Shown: positions 35,476-45,400 of the stretch, one piece after another | How positions within the stretch are numbered: position 1 is the first letter of the stretch | Layout of the letters: each line of letters begins with the position of its first letter | From: Pseudomonas peli | GTDB taxonomy: Bacteria; Pseudomonadota; Gammaproteobacteria; Pseudomonadales; Pseudomonadaceae | Direction: 5' to 3' | DNA length: 64,000 nt | Assembly: GCF_900099645.1 (NCBI RefSeq) | Contig: NZ_FMTL01000003.1 | Location: forward strand, 310,001 to 374,000 | Translations under genes and position numbers: made by a program | Notes under the pieces: generated by a model | Seen by the model: only the letters and a program-made list of their open reading frames with translations | What the model was told of the DNA's origin: nothing | Databases searched by the model: none

Positions 35476-37199
35476 TGAGTCAGGATGATGTTCGCCAGCG
35501 CAAGGTGCGCCTCGGTGACCTGCTGATCCAGGCCGGTTTGCTCAGCGATGCGCAGCTGCAACTGGCCCTGCAGGATCAGAAACGCACGGGCTCCAAACTG
35601 GGCCGCACAGTAGTGGATATGGGCTTTGTCGATGAGGTGCGCCTGCTCACCGCCTTGTCCGAGCAGATGAAGATCCCGTTTATCGATCTCAAACACTTCA
35701 AGTTCGACCAGGAGTTGGTGCAAAAACTGCCGGAGGCCATGGCCCGACGGTTCCGCGCGCTGGTGTTGTCACGCGAAGGCGATGGCCTGCTGGTGGGCAT
35801 GTCCGACCCGCTCGACCTGTTTGCCCTGGATGAAATGGACCGCATCCTCAAGGTCCGCGTGCGCCCGGCGGTGGTCCGTGAGGCCGAGCTGCTGGCGACG
35901 CTGGATACGGTGTACCGGCGCACCAGTGAAATTGCCTCGATTGCCGGTGAGCTGGAAGGTGAACTCAAGGACAGCGACTTCGACCTGTCCAAACTCGGCG
36001 CTGACAGCAACACCGAAGCGCCGGTGGTGCGCCTGCTGCAAACCCTGTTTGAAGACGCCGTGCAGATGAAGGCGTCGGACATCCACATCGAGCCCGACGA
36101 AGGCGTGGTACGCATTCGTCAGCGCATCGACGGCGTGCTCAATGAGCAGGTGATGAAGGAGGCGCGCGTGGCTTCGGCCCTGGTGATGCGCCTGAAGATC
36201 ATGTCCGGGCTGGATATTTCCGAAAAGCGCCTGCCCCAAGACGGCCGTTTCAATATCCGCGTTAAAGGCCACAACATCGATGTGCGGGTCTCGACCATGC
36301 CCGTGCAGTACGGCGAGTCAGTGGTCATGCGTCTGCTCGATCAAACCGGCGGGGTGTCCACCCTGGAAGCCAGCGGCATGCCGCCCGACATGCTGGTGCG
36401 CTTCCGTCGCCTGCTGCAACGCCCGTTTGGCCTGGTGCTGGTGACCGGGCCGACGGGTTCGGGTAAGACCACCACGCTGTATGCCGGGCTGTCGGAGCTG
36501 AACAGTCCGGAGAAAAAGATCATCACCGTGGAAGACCCGGTGGAATACCGCCTGCCACGCATCAACCAGGTGCAGGTCAACGCCAAGATCGACCTGAGCT
36601 TTGCCCGCGTGCTGCGCGCCGCGCTGCGTCAGGATCCGGACATCGTGCTGATCGGTGAGATGCGTGACCAGGAAACTGCCGAAATCGGCCTGCGAGCGGC
36701 ACTCACCGGTCACTTGGTGCTCTCGACCCTGCACACCAACGATGCCCTGACCTCGGCCATGCGCCTGATCGACATGGGCGCCGAGCCGTTTCTCGTCGCC
36801 ACCTCGCTGAATGCCGTATTGGCCCAGCGCCTGGTACGCCGGGTGTGCGAGAACTGCATGCAGGATCACACCCCGGATGCCCGTCAGCTGGTCTGGCTGG
36901 AAAACCTCTACAAAGCGCCGCTGCTCGGGCGCAGCTTCAAGCGTGGCGCCGGGTGTCACCAGTGCCACAACACCGGTTATGCCGGTCGCGTGGGGGTGTA
37001 TGAATTGTTGGAAATGGATGACGGCATGATCGCCGCCCTGCGCCGCAATGACCCGCAAGGCTTTGCCGAAGCGGCCCAAACCAGTGCCCACTACCGGCCG
37101 CTCGCCGCCTGTGCGCTGGACTACGCCTTGGCTGGGGTCACCAGCGTGGATGAAGTGCTAAAAGTCTGTGCCACCCTGACCGATGAAGGGGTGGCCTGA
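35475..37199 (+). CDS. mshE: MSHA extension ATPase MshE
   Basis: Hexameric motor of the PilB/GspE type, 574 residues. The N-terminus holds two MshEN-type half-motifs, RLGDLLIQAGLLSDAQLQLA and LGRTVVDMGFVDEVRLLTAL, each with the L-G-x-x-x-x-x-x-G spacing that binds cyclic di-GMP in Vibrio MshE. The ATPase core has Walker A GPTGSGKTTT, Asp box VEDPVEYRL, Walker B DPDIVLIGEMRD and the tetracysteine zinc site C-x2-C...C-x2-C (CENC, CHQC). The ATG at 35475 overlaps the mshN stop. Confidence 0.95.
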   Translation: MSQDDVRQRKVRLGDLLIQAGLLSDAQLQLALQDQKRTGSKLGRTVVDMGFVDEVRLLTALSEQMKIPFIDLKHFKFDQELVQKLPEAMARRFRALVLSREGDGLLVGMSDPLDLFALDEMDRILKVRVRPAVVREAELLATLDTVYRRTSEIASIAGELEGELKDSDFDLSKLGADSNTEAPVVRLLQTLFEDAVQMKASDIHIEPDEGVVRIRQRIDGVLNEQVMKEARVASALVMRLKIMSGLDISEKRLPQDGRFNIRVKGHNIDVRVSTMPVQYGESVVMRLLDQTGGVSTLEASGMPPDMLVRFRRLLQRPFGLVLVTGPTGSGKTTTLYAGLSELNSPEKKIITVEDPVEYRLPRINQVQVNAKIDLSFARVLRAALRQDPDIVLIGEMRDQETAEIGLRAALTGHLVLSTLHTNDALTSAMRLIDMGAEPFLVATSLNAVLAQRLVRRVCENCMQDHTPDARQLVWLENLYKAPLLGRSFKRGAGCHQCHNTGYAGRVGVYELLEMDDGMIAALRRNDPQGFAEAAQTSAHYRPLAACALDYALAGVTSVDEVLKVCATLTDEGVA

Positions 37200-37230
37200 T
37201 GGCGAGCATATGGCGCCAGGAGGCAGGGCG

Positions 37231-38466
37231 GTGAGCCTGTATCGCTTTACCGGTCGTGATGCCCAGGGCGGCAAAATCATCGGCAGCCGCGAGGCCGGTT
37301 CTGCTGACAGCCTGGCCAGTGAACTGTTGGCCGAACGCATTACTCCGCTGACCATCGAGGAGCAGGCACAGGCGAGTGACAGCGACGTGTTCGCCCAGCT
37401 CAAGGAAAGCCTGCGGCGCAAACATGTCGACCTGGAAGAGCTGATTATCTTCTGCCGGCAGATGTACAGCCTGAGCAAGGCTGGCGTGCCGATCATCCGT
37501 GCGATTGGTGGTCTGGCCGAATCCAGTCGCAACCTTTACCTGCGCGAAGTGCTTCAGGCGGTGCGCAGCGATCTGGAAGGCGGGCAGGGCATGGCCGTGG
37601 CGCTTAACGCCCATCCCAAGGTGTTCAACACCCTGTTTGTCAGCATGATCAGCGTCGGGGAAAACACCGGTCAGCTCGATCAGGCTTTCCGCCAGCTGTC
37701 GGTCTATCTGGAACTGGAGCGCGAAACCCGCAAGCGCATCAAGCAGGCCACGCGTTATCCGCTGTTCGTGCTGTCGGCCATGGCGGTGGCGCTGGTAGTG
37801 ATCAACCTGTTCGTGATTCCGGCCTTCTCCAAGGTGTTTGCCCAGTTCAAGGCGGACCTGCCTTGGGCTACGCAGATCCTGATCGGCACCTCGCAATTCT
37901 TCCAGGATTTCTGGTGGCTGCTGGCGCTGCTGTTCGGTGGCAGCCTGTTTGGCTTTTTCAAATGGATCGAGACCGATGCCGGTGCCCTGAAGTGGGACCA
38001 GATCAAACTCCGCCTGCCGATTGTTGGCGGCATCTTCGAGCGGATCGCCCTGGCGCGCTTCACCCGGACTTTCGCGATGATGTACCGCGCCGGCGTGCCC
38101 TTGCTGCAGACCCTGTCGATCAACAGCGCCAGCGTGGGTAACCGCTACATCGGCCAAGCGATTCTGGCCATGCGTGAAGGCATTGAGCGTGGCGAAGCCC
38201 TTACCCGCACCGCGTCTGCCAGCGGCCTGTTTACCCCGTTGGTGCTGCAGATGATGGCCGTGGGCGAAGAAACCGGCGCGCTGGACGACCTGTTTGTCGA
38301 GGTGGCGGATTTCTACGAGCAGGAAGTGGACTACGACCTCAAGCAACTGGCCGATGCCATCGAGCCTATTCTGATTGTGGCCATGGGCATCATGGTGCTG
38401 GTGCTGGCGTTGGGTGTGTTTCTGCCGATGTGGGAACTGGCTTCGGCGGCCAAGGGTGGTCGTTGA
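37231..38466 (+). CDS. mshG: MSHA platform protein MshG (PilC/GspF family)
   Basis: Polytopic inner-membrane protein that the MshE motor acts on. With GTG at 37231 as start (AGGAGG seven bases upstream) it has 411 residues. An upstream ATG at 37210 lacks such a site. Two T2SSF domains are present: FCRQMYSLSKAGVPIIRAI...MISVGENTGQLDQAF and FTRTFAMMYRAGVPLLQTL...MMAVGEETGALDDLF. Three transmembrane segments lie at about residues 175-200, 220-240 and 380-402. Confidence 0.94.
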   Translation: MSLYRFTGRDAQGGKIIGSREAGSADSLASELLAERITPLTIEEQAQASDSDVFAQLKESLRRKHVDLEELIIFCRQMYSLSKAGVPIIRAIGGLAESSRNLYLREVLQAVRSDLEGGQGMAVALNAHPKVFNTLFVSMISVGENTGQLDQAFRQLSVYLELERETRKRIKQATRYPLFVLSAMAVALVVINLFVIPAFSKVFAQFKADLPWATQILIGTSQFFQDFWWLLALLFGGSLFGFFKWIETDAGALKWDQIKLRLPIVGGIFERIALARFTRTFAMMYRAGVPLLQTLSINSASVGNRYIGQAILAMREGIERGEALTRTASASGLFTPLVLQMMAVGEETGALDDLFVEVADFYEQEVDYDLKQLADAIEPILIVAMGIMVLVLALGVFLPMWELASAAKGGR

Positions 38467-38981
38467 AGGGTGAGTACCAATTGGAAGAGCACGTGCGCCT
38501 GGCGCGGCGGCTCGTGTGGACTATTGGCGGTGTACTGCTGGTGGCCGTGCTGCTGGCGCTGGCCTGGAAGATTGCCCAGGTCAGCGAGCGGCGTGCGCAG
38601 CAGGCCACCCGTGAGTACCTGGCCTCTAGTCTCGCCAGCCTGAGTGCCGAGCATCATGCACAGGGGCGTCCTCTGGACAGTAGCTGGCGCAAGAGAAATC
38701 CGTTTGCCCTGTTGCGTTGGCAGCAGGACAACTATTGCGGTGAATTGACGGGAGAGGCTGCGCCTCAGGGCGGTTGCTGGTATTGGTTACCAGACCACGC
38801 TTGGGTTCTTTACCAAGCCAGCTTTGCCGACGGGTGGACAAGAACACAGGGTGAGGTGCGTGCGTGGCGGTTGTTGGTGGTTTCAGCTGGCCCGCCAGCT
38901 GCGTCACAATCATTACAAGCATCTTTTACCCTGGAGCTTGAGGCAGTACCCGCGACGGAGTTGTCTGCAGCGGGGTATTGA
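38463..38981 (+). CDS. mshF: MshF-like membrane protein
   Basis: A protein of about 172 residues with one N-terminal transmembrane segment (RLVWTIGGVLLVAVLLALAW), a short coiled coil and a periplasmic domain containing a Cys pair (NYCGELTGEAAPQGGCWYW). Its place between mshG and the pilins is that of mshF in Vibrio, but sequence signals are weak. No ATG fits well. TTG at 38463 overlaps the mshG stop; TTG at 38478 or GTG at 38493 are alternatives, and an ATG at 38430 would overlap mshG by 37 bases. Confidence 0.6.
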   Translation: MKGEYQLEEHVRLARRLVWTIGGVLLVAVLLALAWKIAQVSERRAQQATREYLASSLASLSAEHHAQGRPLDSSWRKRNPFALLRWQQDNYCGELTGEAAPQGGCWYWLPDHAWVLYQASFADGWTRTQGEVRAWRLLVVSAGPPAASQSLQASFTLELEAVPATELSAAGY

Positions 38982-38999
38982 AGTGACTGAGAGGAAGCA

Positions 39000-39512
39000 A
39001 TGAAGAACAGTAAAGGCTTTACCCTGATCGAATTGGTTGTCGTCATCGTCATACTCGGCATTCTTGCCGCTGTGGCGCTGCCGCGTTTTATCAACGTCTC
39101 CAAGGATGCTCATGAAGGTGCCGTCAAAGGTGCCGGCGGTGCATTGGCTTCAGCTGTTCTGCTGGTTCGTTCGCAGTGGGAAGTGAATCGCTCCAACGGC
39201 TCGGATACGACTCCTGATACGGATGTAACTGGATACGGCGACGGCCTGGTGGATGTGAACGCCAGCGGCTGGCCAATCGGAACCGGTGGTGCGCTCAACT
39301 GCGTGCAGCTGTGGAACGCGATTCTGCAGGGATCTGCTCCGACTGTTGGCACTGCCTCGACACCGACTGCTCCGGTGGATTACGTGGCCACAACTGCCGG
39401 TACAACCTGTACTTACACCTATCAACTCGACCCGCCAGTGAGTGCCACCACAGGTGACCGGATCGTCTACAACTCCGCAACGGGCACTGTCGTCACGACT
39501 TACGTACGTTGA
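39000..39512 (+). CDS. Type IV prepilin, MshB/MshA-like (first pilin)
   Basis: A 170-residue prepilin with a six-residue leader MKNSKG before FTLIELVVVIVILGILAAVA, the PilD cleavage site and polymerisation helix with Glu5. The rest is a small globular domain with one Cys pair (NCVQLW, TTCTYTY) and FINVSKDAHEGAVKGAGGAL, typical of MshA/MshB. Ribosome site GAGAGGAAG. It is followed after 26 bases by a second major-type pilin. Which is the main subunit is not decidable from sequence. Confidence 0.9.
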   Translation: MKNSKGFTLIELVVVIVILGILAAVALPRFINVSKDAHEGAVKGAGGALASAVLLVRSQWEVNRSNGSDTTPDTDVTGYGDGLVDVNASGWPIGTGGALNCVQLWNAILQGSAPTVGTASTPTAPVDYVATTAGTTCTYTYQLDPPVSATTGDRIVYNSATGTVVTTYVR

Positions 39513-39538
39513 TCAATTGCTGTTAGAGGACCTATCTG

Positions 39539-40003
39539 ATGAAGAAGCAACAAAGCGGTTTTACCCTGATCGAGCTGATTATGGTGATTGTGATTCTGGG
39601 CATCCTGGCGGCGTTTGCGTTGCCGCGGTTTGCGGATTTCGGTGCCGATGCTCGCCGCGCAACCATCCAGGGTGTTGAAGGCTCCATGAAATCAGCCAGT
39701 GCAATCACGCGCTCGGCATTTCTGGCGGCTGGTACGAATCCAGGGACTGTTACTCTGGAGGGAGCTTCTGTGGCCATTTCGAATGGCTATGCCAGTGCTG
39801 CAGGTATCGTAGTGGCGGCGAATATCACAGGTACCAGTGCTACTGATAACACCAATACGGGCGATTTTGTTGTTACGACCGCAGCCACCACAACCACTGT
39901 GCAGGCGAAAGGTGCAACTACTGCGACTGCATGTCAGGTGGTTTATACCGCAGCCACTGCGACGGTGGCTCCGACTATTGTCCGTACTACCACTGGCTGC
40001 TAA
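39539..40003 (+). CDS. mshA: Type IV prepilin, MshA-like (second pilin)
   Basis: A 154-residue prepilin with leader MKKQQSG and FTLIELIMVIVILGILAAFA. Then ALPRFADFGADARRATIQGV and GSMKSASAITRSAFLAAG, the MshA pattern. The C-terminal half is very rich in Thr and Ala (DFVVTTAATTTTVQAKGATT) and closes with a Cys pair (TACQVV, TTGC). It has a strong ribosome site (TTAGAGGA). Its last residue is the Cys of the C-terminal loop. Confidence 0.88.
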   Translation: MKKQQSGFTLIELIMVIVILGILAAFALPRFADFGADARRATIQGVEGSMKSASAITRSAFLAAGTNPGTVTLEGASVAISNGYASAAGIVVAANITGTSATDNTNTGDFVVTTAATTTTVQAKGATTATACQVVYTAATATVAPTIVRTTTGC

Positions 40004-40008
40004 ACCCT

Positions 40009-40452
40009 GTGCGCGGCTTTACCCTGGTCGAGTTGCTGATGGTCATTGTGCTGATCGGCATTCTCGCAGCCGTGGTAGGGCCGCGTTTCTTTGATCGGCA
40101 GGTGTTCGATGAACGCCTGTTTTTTGAAGAAAGTCTGGCGGCAGTGCGCTACGGGCAGAAGCTGGCAGTGGCCAGTGGCTGTCCGATTCGCACCCAGATC
40201 AATAACACGGGCTATGCGCTGACCTATGCGCAGGTCTGCGGTCAGTTGGCCGCCGGTAGTGCAGTGGCTAACCCATCGGGTGGTAACTATGCCGCCAGCA
40301 AGCCGGAGAGCGTGACGATGACGACTGCTCTGGATATCACCTTCAATTCCCTGGGCGGCGCTGCCGGTGCGGCTAACACTGCCAATCTGGGCAACGGTGC
40401 CTTTGTTCTGAACGTCAACCCGGTTACCGGCTTTATCGGGACCACACCGTGA
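40009..40452 (+). CDS. mshC: Minor pilin MshC-like
   Basis: A prepilin-like protein of 147 residues if GTG at 40009 is used, six bases after the previous stop. The leader would be three residues (VRG) before FTLVELLMVIVLIGILAAVV. A GspH-type body follows, with a Cys pair (ASGCPIRTQ, AQVCGQL). An upstream in-frame ATG at 39931 lies inside the pilin gene and gives an unlikely leader. No ribosome site is visible, so translation probably depends on termination of the upstream pilin. Confidence 0.78.
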   Translation: MRGFTLVELLMVIVLIGILAAVVGPRFFDRQVFDERLFFEESLAAVRYGQKLAVASGCPIRTQINNTGYALTYAQVCGQLAAGSAVANPSGGNYAASKPESVTMTTALDITFNSLGGAAGAANTANLGNGAFVLNVNPVTGFIGTTP

Positions 40453-40868
40453 ACGGGCGAGAGTCTGTGCGGGGTTGCCGCTGGTCTCGGCAGCGCGGGA
40501 TGACACTGGTTGAGCTGGTGATCACCATTGTGGTGATCGGCATTGCCGCCGCCGCCATGTTTTCAGCCATGGCCAGTATTACCGGGCGCTCGGCCGATCC
40601 GATGCTGCGTCAGCAGAGCCTTGCCCTGGCCGAGGCCTATCTGGAAGCCATCAGTGCTCGTGCTTATGCCGACTTACCGGCTGCTGCGCAGGCCGCGCAA
40701 GCGGCACAGGACATCAATGGCAATGCGATTTTGCCGGGTTATCAGGTGGCTGTCGGCGTCGATACCACGGTGACGTTGGATGGAACACCGGCAACCCGCA
40801 TACGCGTCACGGTCAGTGATCCGGGTGGGCAAACCCTAAGCCTCGACGGCTTCAGGACCAACTACTGA
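40449..40868 (+). CDS. mshD: Minor pilin MshD-like
   Basis: A 139-residue prepilin starting with GTG at 40449, overlapping the mshC stop. A long basic leader (about 17 residues, RGCRWSRQRG) precedes MTLVELVITIVVIGIAAAAM. Conserved ADPMLRQQSLALAEAYLEAI is the MshD signature. Its stop overlaps the mshO ATG by one base. Confidence 0.82.
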   Translation: MNGRESVRGCRWSRQRGMTLVELVITIVVIGIAAAAMFSAMASITGRSADPMLRQQSLALAEAYLEAISARAYADLPAAAQAAQAAQDINGNAILPGYQVAVGVDTTVTLDGTPATRIRVTVSDPGGQTLSLDGFRTNY

Positions 40869-41737
40869 TGCGCCGGCTCGCCTGCACTCTTTCAGCGTCC
40901 CGTACGCCCGTGCGGGTGGCTTATACCGGCCATGGCTTTACCTTGGTCGAGTTGGTGATGGTGATCGCCCTCTCGGGGTTGGTGGCGGTGATGATTGGCA
41001 CGGTGATGTCGCGGCCGATGCAGGGCTTTGTCGACCAGAGCCGCCGCGCCGAACTGGTCGATCTGGCCGCCACGGCGGTCAATCGCATGGCCCGCGACGT
41101 GCGCCTGGCAGTGCCTAACTCGGTGCGTATCAATGGCGGGGTGCTGGAGTTGTTGCGGGCACCGTCGGGTGGGCGTTATCGCGCCAATCTGGCGGGCGGT
41201 GTGCTACAGGACCCGCCGGTGTGTGCTGCTTCGCCCTGTACCATTCCCTTTGCCGGGCCGTTGCAACTCAATGAACTGGCCTTGCCGGCCAATCTGTGGA
41301 TGGTGATCTACAACGTTGGCAGTGCCGGGGCCGGCAATAACGTCTGGACGCCGGCGGCAGGCGCCCCCTCGGTGATCAGCCCACGTGTCAGCATCAGTGT
41401 GCAGGGCACTGAGCTGTACCTGACGGATGCGGCCATCAGCGGCTTTCGCTTTCGTTATGCCTCACCGCAGCACCGTTTCTTCCTCGCCGATCAGGTGGTG
41501 GGCTATCGCTGCAGCAATGGTCGGTTATGGCGTGGCGAGTTCGACTCGCTGGCCGCCAGCTATGACTACAGCACTGCTGCTCCCGTGGTCGATAAGGTGG
41601 ATTGCGCCAACAGCAGTTTCACCTACACGCCAGGCACCAATATTCGCAGTGGTCTGGTGACAATTCGACTGACGCTGAGCACCAACGGCGAAACCATCAG
41701 CCTTTTGCAGCAGGTTCATGTCGACAATGCGCCCTGA
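40868..41737 (+). CDS. mshO: Minor pilin MshO-like
   Basis: A 289-residue GspJ-like prepilin with a long leader (about 23 residues) before FTLVELVMVIALSGLVAVMI, then MQGFVDQSRRAELVDLAATA and MARDVRLAVPNSVRI. Two Cys pairs are visible (PPVCAASPC; YRCSNG with VDCANS). It probably sits at the pilus tip with MshC, MshD, MshP and the adhesin. It overlaps mshP by 20 bases if the first ATG is used. Confidence 0.85.
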   Translation: MRRLACTLSASRTPVRVAYTGHGFTLVELVMVIALSGLVAVMIGTVMSRPMQGFVDQSRRAELVDLAATAVNRMARDVRLAVPNSVRINGGVLELLRAPSGGRYRANLAGGVLQDPPVCAASPCTIPFAGPLQLNELALPANLWMVIYNVGSAGAGNNVWTPAAGAPSVISPRVSISVQGTELYLTDAAISGFRFRYASPQHRFFLADQVVGYRCSNGRLWRGEFDSLAASYDYSTAAPVVDKVDCANSSFTYTPGTNIRSGLVTIRLTLSTNGETISLLQQVHVDNAP

Positions 41738-42122
41738 ACGAAATGAGGCCGGCTTTGGCCTGGTAGCGGCAATGTTTCTGATCATCATCGTGGCGTTGGT
41801 GATCGCCGCGATGGCGCGCCTGGCGGTGACCCAGAATGCCACCACCAGCCTGGCCATCCAGCAGGCGCGCGCCTATCAGGCCGCGCGCGCAGGGATTGAG
41901 TACGGCATTGTCCGGGTGCTGGCTGGCCAGGGCTGTACGAATTTCGCACTCGGTGGTTTTCAGGTTGCGGTGACCTGCACCCCATCGGCAGCGGTGGATA
42001 TTCCCGAAGAAGACCGCCTGGCTGTGCAGTTCTTCAGCATTACGGCCCGGGCTGAACATGGCCAGCCGGGTAACCCGGACTATGCCTATCGGGAGATAAC
42101 CTCGGTGGTGGAGCGACCATGA
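41718..42122 (+). CDS. mshP: Minor pilin-like MshP
   Basis: A 134-residue protein with GFGLVAAMFLIIIVALVIAAM, a GspK/PilX-like N-terminal helix in which the usual TLVE is replaced by GLVAAM, then QQARAYQAARAGIEYGIVR. One Cys pair lies in GQGCTNFALGG and VTCTPSA. The start is either ATG 41718 or ATG 41727. It overlaps the following fragment by four bases. Confidence 0.8.
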   Translation: MSTMRPERNEAGFGLVAAMFLIIIVALVIAAMARLAVTQNATTSLAIQQARAYQAARAGIEYGIVRVLAGQGCTNFALGGFQVAVTCTPSAAVDIPEEDRLAVQFFSITARAEHGQPGNPDYAYREITSVVERP

Positions 42123-42355
42123 ACATGTACCTGCGTTGCTTAGTTGTCGGGCTGCTGCTGTTGAGTGGCAATGCGCTGGCAGTCAGTTACACCCTGCCAA
42201 GCGCGACATTTGCGCCTTGCCAGGGGACCTGGACGGCTGGCAGTAACACCTGTAGTGGCCAGGTCAGCTTTGCCAGCGGCGATACCCTGACCAGCAGCAG
42301 TGCGCTGATTATGCGTATCGTCAGATGGCAGCCGTCATGGAACGTTGAGCCGTGA
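42119..42355 (+). pseudogene. Truncated N-terminus of an MshQ-like adhesin
   Basis: A frame of 78 residues with a signal peptide (MNMYLRCLVVGLLLLSGNALA), then SYTLPSATFAPCQGTW and SGQVSFASGDTLTSSSALIM, the kind of opening seen in DUF6701/MshQ-like tip proteins of other pseudomonads. After LIM the sequence turns into an unrelated tail and stops. The start overlaps the mshP stop (ATGA), as expected for the original mshQ of this operon. I infer a relic left when the following gene was brought in. Confidence 0.65.
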
Positions 42356-42428
42356 AGGTGCAGGTGTCGGTTGTTGGTGAGTCGTGCGCCAACAAGGTGA
42401 GCACACTATTTGGGTTGGAGAATGGGGT

Positions 42429-45400
42429 ATGAAGATGGGCCTTGAGGACGGGCTTCGCGGCTTTAGACGGATGGCGTATGCGCTGTCTCACGTTGGACTG
42501 CTGCTCGTACTTTTTGCTCTTCTTCCTTTTCAGGCAATGGCCGCGACTTATGCATTTCAGTCCACGAACTATGCGTGGGAGTCTGCTAATACCAATATTG
42601 TCTGGGACCAAACGCAGACTGGTTTTCCTCGTGATGATGACAAACAAGTTATCAATATTGGTTTTACCTTCCGCTTTGCCGGCGTTAATTACACCCAGGT
42701 TCGTGTACATGCCAATGGGGCTCTGCAATTTGGTGCCGATACGCAGTTCCATCGGCAATTTAATAATACTGATCTGCCAATAACTACTACGCCCCCCGCT
42801 TGCTCAGGCTGTTCAGCAGGTACACAGGCCGATCGCCTGATGTTGTTGTATTGGGATGATATCAACCCGCGGTTGGGTGGCACTGTGCGATATCAGACAA
42901 AAGGCACTGCACCTAATCGCAGGTTGGTGGTTTCTTGGGAAAGTGTTCCACACTTCAACTTTGGTGGGGCCTATAGCTTTCAAGCCATTCTCTATGAGTC
43001 AGGTGAGTTTGTTTTTCAATACGGTACAGGTAATGCCAGTGGTGTGAGTGCCACTATTGGTGTTGAAATCGATAACTCCGACTTCACGCTCTACTCCCTT
43101 AATAGTGAATATAGCTACTCCGGCACAGCTATTCGCTGGTTTATCCCTTCGGGGGAGCCCGCTCGTTTGGCTGAGTACCGTTTTGAGGAGGGTGTGCTCA
43201 ATGGCACAGTCAACGAAGTTATTGATTGGTCCGGTAATGCGTTCCATGGGCAGGCCGTTGGAAGTGCTTCTTCTGAGGCCGATGGCTACATATGCCGGGG
43301 GGTTCGCATTGCGGCAAATACCAATGGCACCAGCAATGCGGTAAATACCAATCTTGATATCGATGCAGCCATTGGTAACAGCGGTTCAATTACCTTCTGG
43401 TATCGGGGGAATAATGCTTGGAGTGTTCGTGATCATCAGCTGTTGGATGCAACTACTCAAAACAATCGTTGGTTTTTTCTGACTAAGCGCGCTAATCGCA
43501 CGTTGCGTTTTGTGATGAGTGATAGTGCGGGAGGTCTTGCAACTGTAGACACACTCCCACAAACGGTGAATGCCAATGCTTGGAAACATATTGCTGTTAC
43601 TTGGCGATTTGCACCAGGTACAAACCAGACCGTTCTTCGGATTTACGTGGATGGCGTGCTCGCGAGGGTCGCGCAGACAACTACTAATGGCATTCTGCCC
43701 AGTAATTTAGGTACGTTATTTGTTGGTGATAATCGCAGTTCCGTGATCGGTCAAAATGGAACGCTAAACTCGGCCGATGGTACTTTCGATAGTGTGCGGG
43801 TTTACAATTTTGAAATTAGTAATGCTGCTGTTTTGGCTGACGTGGTTGCGACACATCCCTGTGTGGTGATTGATCATATTCGAATTAACCATGATGGCGC
43901 AGGGTTAACCTGTAACCCAGAGACCCTAACGCTGCAGGCGTGCGTCGACAGTCTTTGCACTTCGTTATATACCGGAGGCGTTAGTGCGACCCTCCGTTTA
44001 GACGAACAGGCTGTTGGATTCGCCAGTTTCTCAGGTGGTACAGGTACTGTGCAGTTCAATAAGAGAACTGCAGGCACGTTTTTGCTGGATGTTGTAGAAG
44101 TAAAGCCGGTTGCTAGCAACATTTCCCGATGCCAGTTGGGGGGGGCTTCGAACAGTTGTTCAATTACCTTTGCAGACAGCGGTTTTTTGTTGGATGTCCC
44201 CAATTTGCTGGCAGCGCGGCAAGCTGACGCAACCATTCGAGCTGTGCGCAAAGATAATGCCAGTCAGGCCTGTGTTCCAGGCTTTGCAAGTGGTAAGCGC
44301 AATGTCCAATTTAGCTCTACGTACACCGACCCTGACAGTGGAACCGAGCCTGTTGTCGTTAATGGCGTGAGCTTGGTGGGAGGTACCGCTGCGCTCGACT
44401 TGAATTTTGATGCGAACGCCAGCGCACCACTTACTGTGCGTTACGACGATGCTGGGCTGGTGACGCTCAGTGCTCGCTACATTGGCAATGACGACTCTGA
44501 CGATGACGGATTGCTGATGACGGGTGTTGATCAGTTTGTAAGCAAGCCCTATGGATTGTTGCTGGAGACTGATGCTGCGGGCAGTTGTGCTGCAAACATA
44601 TCGTGTCCTGTGTTCCCGGGTGGTGTACGTGCTGGCGATCCGTTCAGCATGCGCATCAAGGCAGTAGCCTGGCAAAGTGATACTGAGCCACTTACGGCAG
44701 CAGACCTGAGTAACAATCTCGTTACACCTAACTATCGTCAGAACAACATTGCCTTGAATAGCCAAGTTCAAGCGCCTGCTGGTGGTAGCAACGGTGTGCT
44801 TGGGATCAGCAGTTATGCCCATCTCGTGGGCAATGAAACTACCGTGGAAAACCAATCTATTTCTGAAGTTGGTGTGTTTAGGTTGACGGCCACGCCACCG
44901 GCTAACGGTTATTTTGGTGAGACGGTCAGTGGCGGCAGCAGTGGTCTGGTTGGGCGTTTTATTCCGGCGTATCTTGGCGCGGCCGGCAGCGCCAGCCTGA
45001 CGCCGAGTTGTGGCAGTACCTTCAGTTATCAAGGGCAGCCCATGGGTTTTACTTCAGGCAATGAGCCGACCTTGATGGTTACTGGTTACAACAGAAGCGG
45101 CAACGTCACGAGTAACTATGATCGTGGTGACTTTTGGCGTCTGGCAGTACCGAATGCCGGTGCGTTTATTTCGACTACCTGGGTAGTTGGACTTGATGCG
45201 CGCCTTGCCAGCCAAGGGACGGCCAACCTCACACAAGAGGGTGCGGGGGATGGGGATGGTAAACAGAGTTTTCGCTGGAGCAATCAACAGCTGCTCTATA
45301 AATCGGCGGAGCTGCCGAGCAGCGATGACTATCCGTTTACGGCCAGTGTGCAGCAGCGTTTTGTTGCGGCAGCCTTAACTGACAGTGATGGGGTTTGTAT

